The notes: generated from the sequence alone by a model not told the origin. A stretch of DNA of 64,000 nucleotides from Streptantibioticus silvisoli (GCF_027947535.2 NZ_JAAGKO020000008.1:147068-211067); one strand, 5' to 3'. Numbered from the stretch's first letter, positions 23,227-33,329 are shown. Numbers and translations: made by a program.

Positions 23227-25299
23227 GTGGTCTCCGTTCGGCTGAGCGTGCGGCATGTCACCGTCCTGCTGCTCGGATGGATCGCGCTGGCCACCTTCGT
23301 CCAGATCGACTTCGGCGAGGGTGGCCTGCTGCGGTGGTCCGGCTACTCGGTGCTGACGCCGGTGGTCGCCGGCGCGCTGCTGCCGATGCGCCAGAGCCTG
23401 CTGATCTCGGTGGTCAACCTGGTGGTGTCCGGCTGCGTCTACGGCGTCGTCATCGACCACCTCACCGACGGCGGCCGGGTGGTGGTGCTGGTCGCGGTCC
23501 TGCTGGCCTCCGTCGTCGGGGTGCTGGTGTGCCGGGTGCGGCTGGAACGCGAGGAGCGGCTGGTCCGGCTGATGGTCGCCCGCGACCGGCTGGCGCTGCT
23601 CGGCCAGGCCACCGCCGGGGTCGGCACCACCTTGGACGTGGTGCGCACCGCCCGGGAACTGGCCGACGTGGCCACCCCGCGGTTCGCCGACTTCGTCACC
23701 GTCGACCTGTTCGACTGGGTGCTGTCCGGCGACGACCCGGAACCCGGCCCCTTCGAAGGAGCGGTCCGACTGCGCCGGGTGGCGCACACCTCGGTGCTGG
23801 ACAGCTCACCGGAGGCGGTGCTCGACCTCGGCGAGGCCGACGTGTACCCGCCGATCTCGGTACCCGCCCGCAGCCTCGCCGCCGGCACCCCCATCAGGGC
23901 CGGCCAGCTGCTGCGGGACGCCGAGGTGGTCGAGTGGCTGGCGCAGGACCCGCGCCGGGCCGCCAAGGTCGAGGACTTCGGCCTGCACTCCGGCATCACC
24001 ATCCCGCTGCGGGCCCGCGGCGCCACGCTGGGCGTCGCGGTCTTCATCCGCCACCGCCGCCCCGAGCCGTTCGACGACGACGACCTGCTGCTCGCCGAGG
24101 AGATCACCTCCCGCGCCTCGGTGTGCCTGGACAACGCCCACCGCTACACCCGTGAACACCACCGCTCCCTGACCCTCCAGCGCAGCCTCATGCCGCGCGG
24201 CCTGCCCAGGAACGCCGCCGTGGAGGCCGCCAGCCGCTACCTGCCGGCCGGCAGCGAGGCGGGCGTGGGCGGCGACTGGTTCGACGTGATCCCGCTGTCC
24301 GGCGCCCGGGTCGCCCTGGTGGTCGGCGACGTCGTCGGGCACGGCATGCACGCCTCCGCCACCATGGGCCGGCTGCGCGCCGCGGTGCGCACGCTGGCCG
24401 ACATCGACCTCCCCCCCGACGAACTGCTCACCCACCTCGACGACGTCGTCACCCGGCTCGGCACCGAGACCGATCCCGGCCAGGACGAGTGCGGCGCCCC
24501 CCTCGACCCGCTGCCGGCCGGCGAGACCGGTGCCACCTGCCTGTACGCCGTCTACGACCCGGTCTCCCGCCGCTGCACCCTGGCCCGGGCCGGCCACCCG
24601 CCGCCGGTGCTGGTCGCCCCGGACGGCACCACCGCCTTCGTCGACCTGCCCGCCGGACCGCCGCTGGGCCTGGGCAGCCTGCCGTTCGAATCCCGGGAGC
24701 TGGAACTCGCCGAGGGTTCCCTGCTGGCGCTCTACACCAACGGCCTGGTCGAGTCCCGCCGCCGGGAGATGGACGAGGGCCTCGACCGGCTGCGCCACGC
24801 GCTGTCCGGCGCCGGCCCGTCCCTGGAGGCCACCTGCGACGCGGTCCTCGCCAGCCTGCTCGACGACCAGCAGACCGACGACATCGCCCTGCTGCTGGCC
24901 CGCACCCGGGCGCTCGACGCCCAGCACGTCGCCACCTGGGACCTGGCCGCCGAGCCCGCCTCCGTCGGCCGGGCCCGCGACCTGGCCACCTCCCAGCTGG
25001 CCGCCTGGGGACTGGAGGCCATCGCGTTCACCACGGAACTCGTGGTCAGCGAGCTGGTCACCAACGCGGTCCGCTACGGCGAGGCCCCCGTCCAGCTGCG
25101 CCTGATCCGGGAGAAGACCCTCATCTGCGAGGTCTCCGACGGCAGCAGCACCGCCCCGCACCTGCGCCGCGCCCGCACCCTCGACGAGGGCGGCCGCGGG
25201 CTGTTCATCGTCGCCCAGCTCACCGACCGCTGGGGCACCCGGCACGACCCGCAGGGCAAGACCATCTGGTCCGAGCTGTCGCTGACCCCGCCGGTGTAG
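23227..25299 (+). CDS. Membrane GAF-PP2C (SpoIIE-type) phosphatase with HATPase domain
   Basis: This is a protein of about 690 aa. In order it shows N-terminal membrane helices (about 10-110), a GAF-like sensor domain (about 130-310), a PP2C/SpoIIE phosphatase domain (about 325-555, with GGDWFD, VVGDVVGHGMHASATM, ARAGHPPPV and DDIALLL) and an anti-sigma-type HATPase domain (about 575-690, SELVTNAVRYG and GGRGLFIV). Such proteins dephosphorylate anti-anti-sigma factors and may also bind sigma factors. No STAS partner is nearby. The GTG at 23227 is preferred because GGGAGG lies 5 bp before it; an ATG at 23185 is possible. Confidence 0.88.
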   Translation: MVSVRLSVRHVTVLLLGWIALATFVQIDFGEGGLLRWSGYSVLTPVVAGALLPMRQSLLISVVNLVVSGCVYGVVIDHLTDGGRVVVLVAVLLASVVGVLVCRVRLEREERLVRLMVARDRLALLGQATAGVGTTLDVVRTARELADVATPRFADFVTVDLFDWVLSGDDPEPGPFEGAVRLRRVAHTSVLDSSPEAVLDLGEADVYPPISVPARSLAAGTPIRAGQLLRDAEVVEWLAQDPRRAAKVEDFGLHSGITIPLRARGATLGVAVFIRHRRPEPFDDDDLLLAEEITSRASVCLDNAHRYTREHHRSLTLQRSLMPRGLPRNAAVEAASRYLPAGSEAGVGGDWFDVIPLSGARVALVVGDVVGHGMHASATMGRLRAAVRTLADIDLPPDELLTHLDDVVTRLGTETDPGQDECGAPLDPLPAGETGATCLYAVYDPVSRRCTLARAGHPPPVLVAPDGTTAFVDLPAGPPLGLGSLPFESRELELAEGSLLALYTNGLVESRRREMDEGLDRLRHALSGAGPSLEATCDAVLASLLDDQQTDDIALLLARTRALDAQHVATWDLAAEPASVGRARDLATSQLAAWGLEAIAFTTELVVSELVTNAVRYGEAPVQLRLIREKTLICEVSDGSSTAPHLRRARTLDEGGRGLFIVAQLTDRWGTRHDPQGKTIWSELSLTPPV

Positions 25300-25695
25300 G
25301 GGGCGGTCGGCGCAACGGGGAGCCGGGGTCCGGGGCGGGCGTGCGGGGATGGGGCGTGCGGGGGCGCGTGCGGGGCGGACGTCCGGGGGCGCGTGCGGGG
25401 CGTGCGGGGCGGACGTCCGGTGGCGCGGTGTTTCCGGCGCGACGGCAATCCTGGTGGCGGATTCCCGGCGGGCGGCCCGCGCGGTGGCGGATCTCCCACC
25501 GGCGAGCGTATTCCGCCGGTGTTTCCGGGGCTTTTCCGCGCGTCAAGGTCACGGCGTGAGGTTCATATGACTTAGCGAAGTCTTTACCGTTTCCTTTAGC
25601 TTTCTTGGGTTCATCTGGCACCATTGACCTGGCAACGGGTCAAGAGGGCCTGTTGTCAGGTGACTTCGCGATGCCGAAAACCCAAGGGAGAGTAA
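25300..25695. other. Spacer: G-rich repeats, then AT-rich regulatory region
   Basis: From 25318 to 25430 the + strand is very G-rich with repeated GTGCGGGG and GGACGTCCGG blocks; GCGGGGCGGACGTCCGG occurs at 25370 and 25404. From 25555 the base composition changes sharply to AT-rich (TATGACTTAGCGAAGTCTTT and onward), which looks like the promoter region of the following lyase gene. Confidence 0.55.
25624..25643. promoter_or_regulatory. Inverted repeat upstream of lyase gene
   Basis: TTGACC and GGTCAA are separated by 8 bp, centred about 60 bp before the start codon. A second small inverted repeat, GACTT-AGCG-AAGTC, lies at 25569-25582. Both sit in the only AT-rich part of this spacer and are candidate operator elements. 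Confidence 0.4.
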
Positions 25696-26580
25696 ATGGA
25701 ATACGGACGTGCCCTGCGCGCCGACATCTCCGCCGAGCGCACCACTCCGCTCATCGGAATTTACGACATGTATTCCGCGTCCATCGCGGCGCAGCACTAC
25801 GAGGGATTCTTCGTCTCCGGATTCGGCTTCGCCGCCTCGCACTACGGCCTGCCCGACATCGGCTACATCGCCTGGCCGGACATGGTCGCGTTCGTCCAGC
25901 GGCTGCGCATGGCCTTCCCCGGCCACCACCTGCTGGTCGACATCGACGACGGCTACGTCGACCCCGAGGTCGCCTGCCACGTCGTCCAGCAGGTGGAACG
26001 GGCCGGCGCCTCCGGCGTCATCCTGGAGGACCAGAAGCGCCCCCGCCGCTGCGGACACGCCGACGGCAAGCAGATCCTGCCGCTGGAGGAGTACCTCGAC
26101 AAGCTCCAGCTCGTCCTGGAGACCCGCGAGGACCTGCTGGTCGTCGCCCGCACCGACGCGACGGAGGAGTCGGAGATCCTGCGCCGGGCCGCCGCCCTGG
26201 CCGCCACCGACGCCGACGTCGTGCTGGTCGACGGGGTGCGCAGCCTGGAGTGGATCCGCCGGGTGCGCGACGTCATCGGCGACAAGCCGCTGCTGTTCAA
26301 CCAGATCGCCGGCGGCAAGTCACCGCGCATCTCGCTGACCGAGCTCACCGACCTCGGCGTCGACGTGGCGATCTACAGCACCCCGTGCCTGTTCGCCGCG
26401 CACACCGCGATCGACACCGCGCTGGCCGAGCTGAAGTTCGCCGACGGCCGGCTCCCCGAGGTCGGCGACGGCGGCGTCGGCGTGCGGGCCTCCACCGAAC
26501 TGCTGGAACGCAACATCAGCCGGCACCACCCGCCCACGGCCCGCGTCAGCGCCCCGGCGCCGGCCAGCGCCGGTTCATGA
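25696..26580 (+). CDS. Isocitrate lyase/PEP mutase superfamily C-C lyase
   Basis: This 294-aa TIM-barrel enzyme has a metal-binding aspartate motif (LLVDIDDGYVDP), the active-site loop EDQKRPRRCGHADGKQ, and LLVVARTDA. The RCGH cysteine is the general acid found in isocitrate, methylisocitrate and dimethylmalate lyases; true PEP mutases lack it. A 2-hydroxy- or 2-methyl-dicarboxylate lyase is therefore more likely than phosphonate synthesis, but the substrate is not determined. The ribosome site AGGGAGAG precedes the ATG. Its stop overlaps the next gene start (ATGA), so the two are coupled. Confidence 0.82.
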   Translation: MEYGRALRADISAERTTPLIGIYDMYSASIAAQHYEGFFVSGFGFAASHYGLPDIGYIAWPDMVAFVQRLRMAFPGHHLLVDIDDGYVDPEVACHVVQQVERAGASGVILEDQKRPRRCGHADGKQILPLEEYLDKLQLVLETREDLLVVARTDATEESEILRRAAALAATDADVVLVDGVRSLEWIRRVRDVIGDKPLLFNQIAGGKSPRISLTELTDLGVDVAIYSTPCLFAAHTAIDTALAELKFADGRLPEVGDGGVGVRASTELLERNISRHHPPTARVSAPAPASAGS

Positions 26581-26912
26581 GCGGGCCCACGGGCCGCCCG
26601 CCGCGCGGTGCGGTGCGGCGGTACGCCTGCCGGGCGCTGCTGGTGACGACCGGCGCCGGCCTGCTGCTCGGCGGCACCGGTGGGATCTCGTACGCCAACG
26701 ACGACTCCCCGCCGGCCACCGAGTCGCGCGGCGCCGCCTTCTCGCTGATCGACAACTCGCACGCCGACTCCTGGCTGGAGGTCGACCGCACCCTCAACCA
26801 GCAGCTCGGCTCCGGCACCGCCGGCAGCGATCACGACGGCGCGGAGGTCTCCGTCTCCGATTCCCCGGCGACCGCCACGGCCCCGGTCGGCACGGCCACC
26901 CAGGCGGAGTAG
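26577..26912 (+). CDS. Small exported protein coupled to the lyase gene
   Basis: This 111-aa ORF overlaps the lyase stop by four bases (ATGA). After a basic N-terminus (RRYACRALL) there is a hydrophobic segment ending in GGISYAND, typical of a Sec signal peptide. The mature part is short, acidic and Ser/Thr/Ala-rich, with two Trp-free low-complexity stretches around SLIDNSHADSWLEVDRTLNQ. No family is recognised. GC at third positions remains high, which supports coding. Confidence 0.65.
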   Translation: MSGPTGRPPRGAVRRYACRALLVTTGAGLLLGGTGGISYANDDSPPATESRGAAFSLIDNSHADSWLEVDRTLNQQLGSGTAGSDHDGAEVSVSDSPATATAPVGTATQAE

Positions 26913-27062
26913 CGACGCACGGGGGCCGGTCGCCGGCGCGGTCGACGACGCGTCCCGCGTCCTCCCCGCCCGGCGCGGCCTCCGGCGTCAGGGGCGACGG
27001 GGTGCGGCGAGGGGGTGCGGCGGGGGCGGTATCCCGGCGCGGTGGCCGGCCGCGGCGCCGCG

Positions 27063-27222
27063 AACGCCTCCGGTGCGGTGAACGCCTGCGGGGTCATCGT
27101 TGCCGCGGTGCGGCGGGTGGCCGCGGTTCCGTGCGGACGCCTCCGGTGCGGTGAACGCCTGCGGCGCGGTGAACGCCTGCGGGGTCACCGTTAACGCGGT
27201 GCGGCGGGTGGCTGCGGCTTCC
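27063..27222. repeat. Direct repeat of about 65 bp at the 3' end of the GlxA-type regulator
   Basis: A block beginning ACGCCTSCGGYGCGGTGAAC at 27063 recurs at 27155, each running about 65 bp to GCGGCGGGTGGCYGCGG with few differences. Shorter partial units lie between them. The downstream gene end (27094) falls inside the first copy, so the repeat supplies the last residues of the AraC-type protein. Confidence 0.75.
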
Positions 27223-28284
27223 CTCTGACGTTGCCTCCGATGCCGCCCTTGAGCCTGACCGCGGCTCCGACCCCGAGGTCGAAGCCGTCCCCGCCGCCGA
27301 TCCCGGTCCGAAGCGGTGCCGGTAGGCCGACGGGGTCAGTCCGGTCTCGCGGCGCAGCAGGGTACGCAGGTTGGCCGCGGTGCCCAGGCCGCTGTGCCGG
27401 GCGACGAGGTCGACGCCGCACGTGCCGCGTTCGAGCAACCGGCGGGCCTGCGTGAGGCGTTCACCGGTCAGCCAGGCCAGCGGCGTCGTGCCGAGCTGGG
27501 CGCGGAAGCGGCGGTGCAGCGTCGCCGGGCTGACCCCGGCGCGGGCCGCCAGGCCGGCCACCGTCAGCGGCGAGTCCAGGTGTTCCTGCGCCCAGGCCAG
27601 TACCGGCGCCAGCGACTCGTCGGGCAGGTCGGGCACCGGGCGTTCCACGAACTGGCGCTGGCCGCCGTCCCGGTGGGCGGCGAAGACCAGGCGGCGGCTG
27701 ACCGAGGCGGCCACTTCGGCGCCGTGGTCGCGGCGGACCACGTGCAGCCCGAGGTCGAGCGCGGCGGCGCTGCCCGCGGCGGTGAGGATGTCGCCGTCGT
27801 CCACGAAGAGCACGTCGGTCTCCAGGCGCACGGCGGGGAACCGGGCCCGGAAGGAGTCGGCCCACTGCCAGTGCGCGGTGGCCCGGCGGCCGTCCAGTAC
27901 CCCGGCCTCGGCCAGCGTGAAGGCGCCGCTGCACAGCCCCAGCAGCCGGGCCCCGCGCGCGTGCGCCCGCCGGACCGCCGCCAGTACGGCCGGGCGGCGC
28001 GGCACCTCGGTGTCCGGCCGGTTGGGGACGATCAGCGTGTCCGCCGTGTCGGCCGCCTCCAGGCCGGCCACCCCGGTCAGCGTGAAGAACCCGTCCCGCA
28101 TCAGCGTGCGCGGCGTGGCCGAGCAGAGCCGGAAGTCGTAGAGATCACGGCCGAGTTCGGGCCTGCGCAGCCCGAATACCTCGGTCGCGCAGCCGAGTTC
28201 GAACGGGTTGGAGTTCTCGTCCACGATCACCACGACCCGGTGCGCACCGGGTCGGGTAACCGCCTGCGAGGATTCTTGCGCCAT
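27094..28284 (-). CDS. GlxA-family regulator (DJ-1/PfpI + AraC HTH)
   Basis: This 396-aa protein has an N-terminal DJ-1/PfpI-like domain (about 15-185, with LGLCSGAFTLAEAGVL at the nucleophile elbow position) and a C-terminal AraC/XylS double helix-turn-helix (about 225-325; LAARAGVSPATLHRRFR, GTAANLRTLLRRETG). Members regulate catabolic or stress genes. The last 65 residues are Gly/Ser/Arg/His-rich and come from DNA repeats, so the functional protein probably ends near residue 330. It diverges from the cupin gene with 51 bp between starts, making that gene the likely target. Confidence 0.88.
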   Translation of the reverse strand: MAQESSQAVTRPGAHRVVVIVDENSNPFELGCATEVFGLRRPELGRDLYDFRLCSATPRTLMRDGFFTLTGVAGLEAADTADTLIVPNRPDTEVPRRPAVLAAVRRAHARGARLLGLCSGAFTLAEAGVLDGRRATAHWQWADSFRARFPAVRLETDVLFVDDGDILTAAGSAAALDLGLHVVRRDHGAEVAASVSRRLVFAAHRDGGQRQFVERPVPDLPDESLAPVLAWAQEHLDSPLTVAGLAARAGVSPATLHRRFRAQLGTTPLAWLTGERLTQARRLLERGTCGVDLVARHSGLGTAANLRTLLRRETGLTPSAYRHRFGPGSAAGTASTSGSEPRSGSRAASEATSEGSRSHPPHRVNGDPAGVHRAAGVHRTGGVRTEPRPPAAPRQR

Positions 28285-28335
28285 CCGCCATTCCTAGCAC
28301 TTACCCCGCCCGGAAGGACCGGCGAAGGTGGACCG

Positions 28336-28731
28336 GTGAGCAACGAACCCATCGCCCTCGGCGAAGCGCTGGCCTCCTTCGACGCCCTGTGGAGCCCCCG
28401 ACTGGTCACCCGCGTCAACGACTACGGCGTCCGCGTCGCCAAGGTCGCCGGCGAGCACGTCTGGCACGTCCACGACGACACCGACGAGTTCTTCCTCGTG
28501 CTGGACGGCGCCCTGCGCATCTCGCTGCGCGAACCGGCGGGGGAGCGCACCGTGCGGCTGGCCCGGGGCGACGTCTTCACCGTCCCGCGCGGCACCCCGC
28601 ACAAGCCGCACGCCCCCGAAGGCGCCGCGATCCTGATGGTCGAACGCACCGGCACCTCCACCGTCGGCGACCGCCACGACGACGTCCCCGCCCACGTGGA
28701 CGTGACGACGGGCCACGCGCTGCGGCTGTGA
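28336..28731 (+). CDS. Cupin-domain protein
   Basis: This 131-aa single-domain cupin shows both metal-site motifs: HVWHVHDDTDEFFLVLDG and DVFTVPRGTPHKPHAPEG. The GTG at 28336 follows GAAGG with good spacing. It is divergently arranged with the GlxA-type regulator. Cupins of this size may be sugar-, oxalate- or quercetin-type enzymes or binding proteins, and the sequence does not decide. Confidence 0.88.
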   Translation: MSNEPIALGEALASFDALWSPRLVTRVNDYGVRVAKVAGEHVWHVHDDTDEFFLVLDGALRISLREPAGERTVRLARGDVFTVPRGTPHKPHAPEGAAILMVERTGTSTVGDRHDDVPAHVDVTTGHALRL

Positions 28732-28998
28732 CGGATCACGCGCTGCGGGTCCGACGGAGGCGGGGTTCGTACGGGGTCGGCGTGCCGCGTTCGTTCCCGG
28801 GCGGACGTGCGTCCGGGGGCCGCTTCGGGCACACCGCACCCCCGCGGCCCCGCCCCGCCTTCCGGCCCGCGTCCCCGCCGGCGACCGCGCCCCCGTCCAC
28901 CCCGTCCCACCTGCCGGCGACCGTGCCCCCGCCAACGCCCGCGCCCCACACCACCCCATCCCGCCCGGCAGGGCACCCCGCCCGGCCGCGCACCCCGC

Positions 28999-30282
28999 CT
29001 ACAGCCGGACCGCCTTCAGTGCCATGTGTAGCAGCAGGCGGTCCTCACCGTCGGCCAGGTCGAGGCCGGTGAGGGCCTGGATGCGGGAGAGGCGGTAGTA
29101 GAGGGTCTGCCGGTGGACGGCCAGGACCGCCGCGGCCCGGCCGGCGCCGCCCGCGCAGTCGAGGAACACCTCGGCGGTGTGGGCGAGTTCGGCGTGGGCC
29201 GGTTCCAGCAGGGGGAGTACCGCCGGGTCGGTCGCACCGCGCGGCAGCGCCGCCAGCAGGCGGTACGGGCCGATGCCGGACCAGAGGGCGACCGGGCCGA
29301 GCCGCGGCTGGGCCCGGGCCGCGCGGGCGGCCGTCAGCGCCTCGCGGAACGCGCCGGGCAGGCCGTCCAGACCGTGCCGCGGGTCGCTCACCCCGGCCCG
29401 GCCGTCCGCGCCGCGTGCGGACTCCACCAGCCGCCCGGCCACCGCCGCCGCCGACCGCCCCCGCGTCAGCACCACCAGCCCGTCGCCGTCCCCCGGCCCG
29501 CCCGGCCCGGCAGCCCCGCCCGCTCCGCCGTCCGCCGTCCGGCCGGACCGCCCCGGCGTCTCGCGGCCCGCACCGCCGCCCGGCGGGCCGGACTCCGGTG
29601 CCGCGCACAGCGCCAGCGCGCCCGGCAGTGTCCGTACCCCCGGCAGCACCTCGGAGTCGGGCGACTCGGCACTGTCCCACGGGGTCACGCACACCACCGC
29701 CAGCTCGCTGTCCGCCGCGCGGCCCAGCGCGGTCCGCAGCGTGTCGCGGGCCGCCTCCCGCCGGGCCTTGGAGTCGGTCAGCACGTCCAGCAGCGCCCGC
29801 CCGGCGTCCGCCCCGGCCCGGGTGTCCGCCGCCAGCAGCACGCCGATCCGGTCGGCCACCCCCATCGCCGCCCGCAGCGCCCGTTCCTCGTGGGGCGGCC
29901 GGCCGGGCTCGTCGTCCTCCAGCAGCCACACGTAGCCGTAGACCACCCCCCGGTGGCGTACCGGCAGGCAGACCCGGGCGTGGATGCCGGCCCGCGGGTC
30001 GGCCGGCACCCGCAGCGGGCCGGTGGCGCGGGCGATGCCGAAGCCCTCGAACCAGGCGCGCACCTCGGCGCTGGAGCGCCGGGTCAGTACCGAACGGGTG
30101 CGCACCGGATCGGTGACCGCCGCGTCGTCGCTGTCGTGCGCGCCGAAGGCGATCAGCCGGAAGTCGCGGTCCTCCAAGGTGGCCGGTGCGCCGAGCAGCG
30201 CGGACACCTCGTCGACCAGATCCTGGTAGCCCTCGAAGTCGCCGTAGTCCCCGTAGCCGTGCACCCCGCCATTGTCCCTCAT
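28999..30282 (-). CDS. PucR/CdaR-type regulator of proline catabolism
   Basis: This 427-aa regulator has an N-terminal GAF-like sensor part (about 20-155), a middle GGDEF-like/CdaR region with a Gly/Pro-rich insertion (about 230-265) and a C-terminal PucR helix-turn-helix ([20 protein letters not shown]). It diverges from the proline dehydrogenase gene, with 132 bp between the starts, so it is the probable activator of that operon. The ATG at 30282 sits inside a palindrome (30279-30294). A GTG at 30264, with AGGGA 10 bp before it, is an alternative start. Confidence 0.85.
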   Translation of the reverse strand: MRDNGGVHGYGDYGDFEGYQDLVDEVSALLGAPATLEDRDFRLIAFGAHDSDDAAVTDPVRTRSVLTRRSSAEVRAWFEGFGIARATGPLRVPADPRAGIHARVCLPVRHRGVVYGYVWLLEDDEPGRPPHEERALRAAMGVADRIGVLLAADTRAGADAGRALLDVLTDSKARREAARDTLRTALGRAADSELAVVCVTPWDSAESPDSEVLPGVRTLPGALALCAAPESGPPGGGAGRETPGRSGRTADGGAGGAAGPGGPGDGDGLVVLTRGRSAAAVAGRLVESARGADGRAGVSDPRHGLDGLPGAFREALTAARAARAQPRLGPVALWSGIGPYRLLAALPRGATDPAVLPLLEPAHAELAHTAEVFLDCAGGAGRAAAVLAVHRQTLYYRLSRIQALTGLDLADGEDRLLLHMALKAVRL

Positions 30283-30294
30283 ACAGATGTATGA
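30279..30294. promoter_or_regulatory. Palindrome between the PucR-type gene and proline dehydrogenase
   Basis: TCATACAGATGTATGA has two perfect 7-bp arms around GA. It overlaps the proposed ATG of the regulator. It is a good candidate for the regulator's own operator, allowing autoregulation together with control of the divergent proline genes. Confidence 0.5.
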
Positions 30295-30414
30295 CGGGGG
30301 TGCCGCGGATGCGTGACACCTGTCGATGGCCGACGGTGAGCGGGAAAACCTACATTCACGGCAGTGGACCGCCGGCGTGTGCCGCGGTGACCGTCGCGTC
30401 AACTGGAGGAGCCC

Positions 30415-31347
30415 GTGCTGGGTCCCGTGCTGCTCGCCGTGTCGCGGAGCGACCGCATGCGCCGCCTGGTCGCGGCCGCGCCCGTCACCCGGCCGGTCGT
30501 GCACCGCTTCGTGGCCGGCGACGACCTGCCCACCGCGATGGACCGGGTGCGCGCGCTGGCCGACGCCGGCCTGGAGGTCACCCTCGACCACCTCGGCGAG
30601 GACGTCACCGACCGGGCCACCGCCGGCGCCACCCGCGACGCCTACCTGCGGCTGCTGGAGGCGCTGGACGCCGAGGGTCTCGGCAAGCGGGCCGAGGTGT
30701 CGGTCAAGCTGTCCGCCTTCGGGCAGGCGCTGCCGGTCGGCGGCCACGACATCGCGCTGGAGAACGTGCGGCAGGTCGCCGCCGCGGCCAGTGCCGCCGG
30801 CACCACGGTGACCTGCGACATGGAGGACCACACCACCGTGGACTCCACGCTGGCCGTGGTCGCCGAGCTGCGCCGCGAGCACCCGGGCACCGGCGCCGTC
30901 GTGCAGTCCTACCTGTTCCGCACCGAGCAGGACTGCCGGGCGCTGGCCGTCCCCGGCTCCCGGGTGCGGCTGGTCAAGGGCGCCTACAAGGAGCCGGCCT
31001 CCGTCGCGTACCAGGACAAGCGTGAGGTGGACCGGGCCTACGTGCGGTGCCTGCGCATCCTGATGGCCGGCGGCGGTTACCCGATGGTCGGATCGCACGA
31101 TCCCCGGATGATCTCCATCGCCCGCCATCTGGCCCGCGAGGCCGGCCGGGTCGCCGGGGACTACGAGTTCCAGATGCTCTACGGCATCCGGGCCGCCGAG
31201 CAGGCCAGACTGGCCGCCGACGGCGAGCGGATGCGGATCTACGTCCCGTACGGCGCCGACTGGTACGGCTACTTCATGCGGCGGCTGGCGGAGCGCCCGG
31301 CGAACCTGGCCTTCTTCCTCCGCTCGTTCGTCCCGGCCGGCGCCTGA
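30415..31347 (+). CDS. Proline dehydrogenase
   Basis: This 310-aa monofunctional FAD-dependent proline dehydrogenase oxidises proline to pyrroline-5-carboxylate. The barrel motifs are present: [43 protein letters not shown] and FQMLYGIR. The GTG start follows ACTGGAGGAG. The next enzyme, P5C dehydrogenase, lies 283 bp downstream across a C-rich Pro/Gly-type low-complexity spacer, so a second promoter before pruA is possible. Confidence 0.95.
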   Translation: MLGPVLLAVSRSDRMRRLVAAAPVTRPVVHRFVAGDDLPTAMDRVRALADAGLEVTLDHLGEDVTDRATAGATRDAYLRLLEALDAEGLGKRAEVSVKLSAFGQALPVGGHDIALENVRQVAAAASAAGTTVTCDMEDHTTVDSTLAVVAELRREHPGTGAVVQSYLFRTEQDCRALAVPGSRVRLVKGAYKEPASVAYQDKREVDRAYVRCLRILMAGGGYPMVGSHDPRMISIARHLAREAGRVAGDYEFQMLYGIRAAEQARLAADGERMRIYVPYGADWYGYFMRRLAERPANLAFFLRSFVPAGA

Positions 31348-31630
31348 CCCCGCCGGCGCCACCGATGTCGGCGCCCGACCCCGCCGGCACCCCGGCTCCG
31401 GCGCCCGGCGCCCCGGAAACCCGGCTCCGGCCCCCGACGGCCCCGACGGCGCCGGCACCGGGCACCCCGGGCGGCCCCGGCTCCGGCACCCGACACCGCC
31501 GGAAACCGGCCCCCGCTTTCGCCCCCCGGCACCCGACAGCCCCCGTACCCCCGATTCCGTCGCACGCCGGCGGATTCCGCAGCAGACTCGCAGGCAGAAG
31601 CGCAGACCACCTTCGAAGGAGATCCGTTTC

Positions 31631-33262
31631 ATGGACGCCGTGACCCAGGTCCCCACCCCGGTCAACGAGCCGGTGCACTCCTACGCACCGGGCTCCCCGG
31701 AGCGGGCCCGGCTGGAGGCCAAGCTCAAGGAGCTGGGCGAGAACCCCGTCGACCTGCCGATGACCATCGGCGGCACCAAGCGGATGGGCGCCGGAGCGCC
31801 GTTCGACGTCGTCCAGCCGCACGCGCACGCCAAGCGGCTCGGCACCGGGCGCAACGCCACCCGGCAGGACGCGCAGGAGGCCGTCGACGCGGCGCTGGCC
31901 GCGGCCCCCGGCTGGCGGGCGATGTCGTTCGACGACCGGGCCGCGATCATCCTGCGCGCCGCCGACCTGCTGGCCGGCCCGTGGCGCGAGACCATCGCCG
32001 CCGCCACCATGCTGGGGCAGTCCAAGACCGCCCAGCAGGCCGAGGTCGACGCGCCCTGCGAGCTGATCGACTTCTGGCGCTTCAACGTCGCCTACGCCCG
32101 GCAGATCCTCGCCGAGCAGCCCCCGGCCAACGCCCCGCAGGTGTGGAACCGGATGGACCACCGCCCGCTGGAGGGCTTCGTCTACGCCATCACGCCGTTC
32201 AACTTCACCGCCATCGCCGTCAACCTGCCGACCGCGCCCGCGCTGATGGGCAACGTCGTGGTGTGGAAGCCGTCGCCCACCCAGACCCGGGCCGCCGTGC
32301 TGATGATGGAGCTGCTGGAGGAGGCCGGGCTGCCGAAGGGCGTCATCAACCTGCTCACCGGGGACGGCCTGGAGGTCTCCGAGGTCGCGCTGACCCACCC
32401 GGACCTGGCCGGCGTGCACTTCACCGGCTCGACCCGGACCTTCCAGCACCTGTGGAAGACGGTCGGCAACAACATCGAGAACTACAAGACCTACCCGCGG
32501 CTGGTCGGCGAGACCGGCGGCAAGGACTTCGTGGTCGCCCACCCGTCGGCCGACACCGCGGTGCTCAGGACCGCGCTGACCCGCGGCGCCTTCGAGTACC
32601 AGGGCCAGAAGTGCTCGGCGACCTCCCGCGCCTACATCCCGCGCTCGATCTGGGACGGCGGTTTCAAGGAGGCCTTCGTCGCCGAGACCGAGGGGCTGAC
32701 CATGGGCGACGTCACCGACCTCGACCACTTCATCGGCGCCCTGATCGACGAGCGGGCGTTCGCCAAGAACAAGGCCGCCATCGACCGCGCCAAGGCCGAC
32801 CCCACCGTGGAGGTCGTGGCCGGCGGCAGCTACGACGACTCGGTCGGCTACTTCGTCCGCCCGACCGTGCTGGTCTGCTCCGACCCGGACAACGAGGTCT
32901 TCCGCGAGGAGTACTTCGGCCCGATCCTCGCCGTGCACGTCTACGAGGACGACCGGTACGACGAGATGCTCACGCAGATGGAGTCGGTCTCCCAGTACGC
33001 GCTGACCGGCTCGGTCATCGCCAACGACCGGCAGGCCGTGGCGCACACCATGGACAAGCTGCGCTACGCGGCCGGCAACTTCTACGTCAACGACAAGTCG
33101 ACCGGCGCGGTCGTCGGCCAGCAGCCGTTCGGCGGCGGCCGGGCGTCGGGCACCAACGACAAGGCCGGTGCCAAGCAGAACCTGATGCGCTGGTCGTCCA
33201 CCCGCGCCATCAAGGAGGCGCTGCTCCCGCCGACCGACTACCGCTACCCGCACATGGGCTGA
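31631..33262 (+). CDS. pruA: L-glutamate gamma-semialdehyde dehydrogenase
   Basis: PruA, 543 aa, oxidises glutamate semialdehyde/P5C to glutamate with NAD+. Aldehyde-dehydrogenase landmarks are present: VWKPSPTQT (cofactor), [18 protein letters not shown] with the general-base Glu, and [13 protein letters not shown] with the catalytic Cys. The N-terminal [22 protein letters not shown] is typical of this family. A strong terminator follows, so this is the end of the proline catabolic unit. Confidence 0.96.
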   Translation: MDAVTQVPTPVNEPVHSYAPGSPERARLEAKLKELGENPVDLPMTIGGTKRMGAGAPFDVVQPHAHAKRLGTGRNATRQDAQEAVDAALAAAPGWRAMSFDDRAAIILRAADLLAGPWRETIAAATMLGQSKTAQQAEVDAPCELIDFWRFNVAYARQILAEQPPANAPQVWNRMDHRPLEGFVYAITPFNFTAIAVNLPTAPALMGNVVVWKPSPTQTRAAVLMMELLEEAGLPKGVINLLTGDGLEVSEVALTHPDLAGVHFTGSTRTFQHLWKTVGNNIENYKTYPRLVGETGGKDFVVAHPSADTAVLRTALTRGAFEYQGQKCSATSRAYIPRSIWDGGFKEAFVAETEGLTMGDVTDLDHFIGALIDERAFAKNKAAIDRAKADPTVEVVAGGSYDDSVGYFVRPTVLVCSDPDNEVFREEYFGPILAVHVYEDDRYDEMLTQMESVSQYALTGSVIANDRQAVAHTMDKLRYAAGNFYVNDKSTGAVVGQQPFGGGRASGTNDKAGAKQNLMRWSSTRAIKEALLPPTDYRYPHMG

Positions 33263-33291
33263 CCGCCCCCGGCCGCTCCGGCCGACCCCTT

Positions 33292-33329
33292 CGCAACGGC
33301 CGTCCGGCATCCGCCGGGCGGCCGTTGCG
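33292..33329 (+). terminator. Terminator after pruA
   Basis: A 17-bp stem (CGCAACGGCCGTCCGGC and complement, one T-G wobble) with a 4-nt loop begins 30 bp after the pruA stop. There is no long T tract. Confidence 0.85.

Noticed and set aside
25696..26580. PEP mutase as sign of a phosphonate pathway
   Set aside because: The active-site loop carries RCGH with the lyase-type cysteine, and no phosphonopyruvate decarboxylase or other phosphonate gene is nearby.
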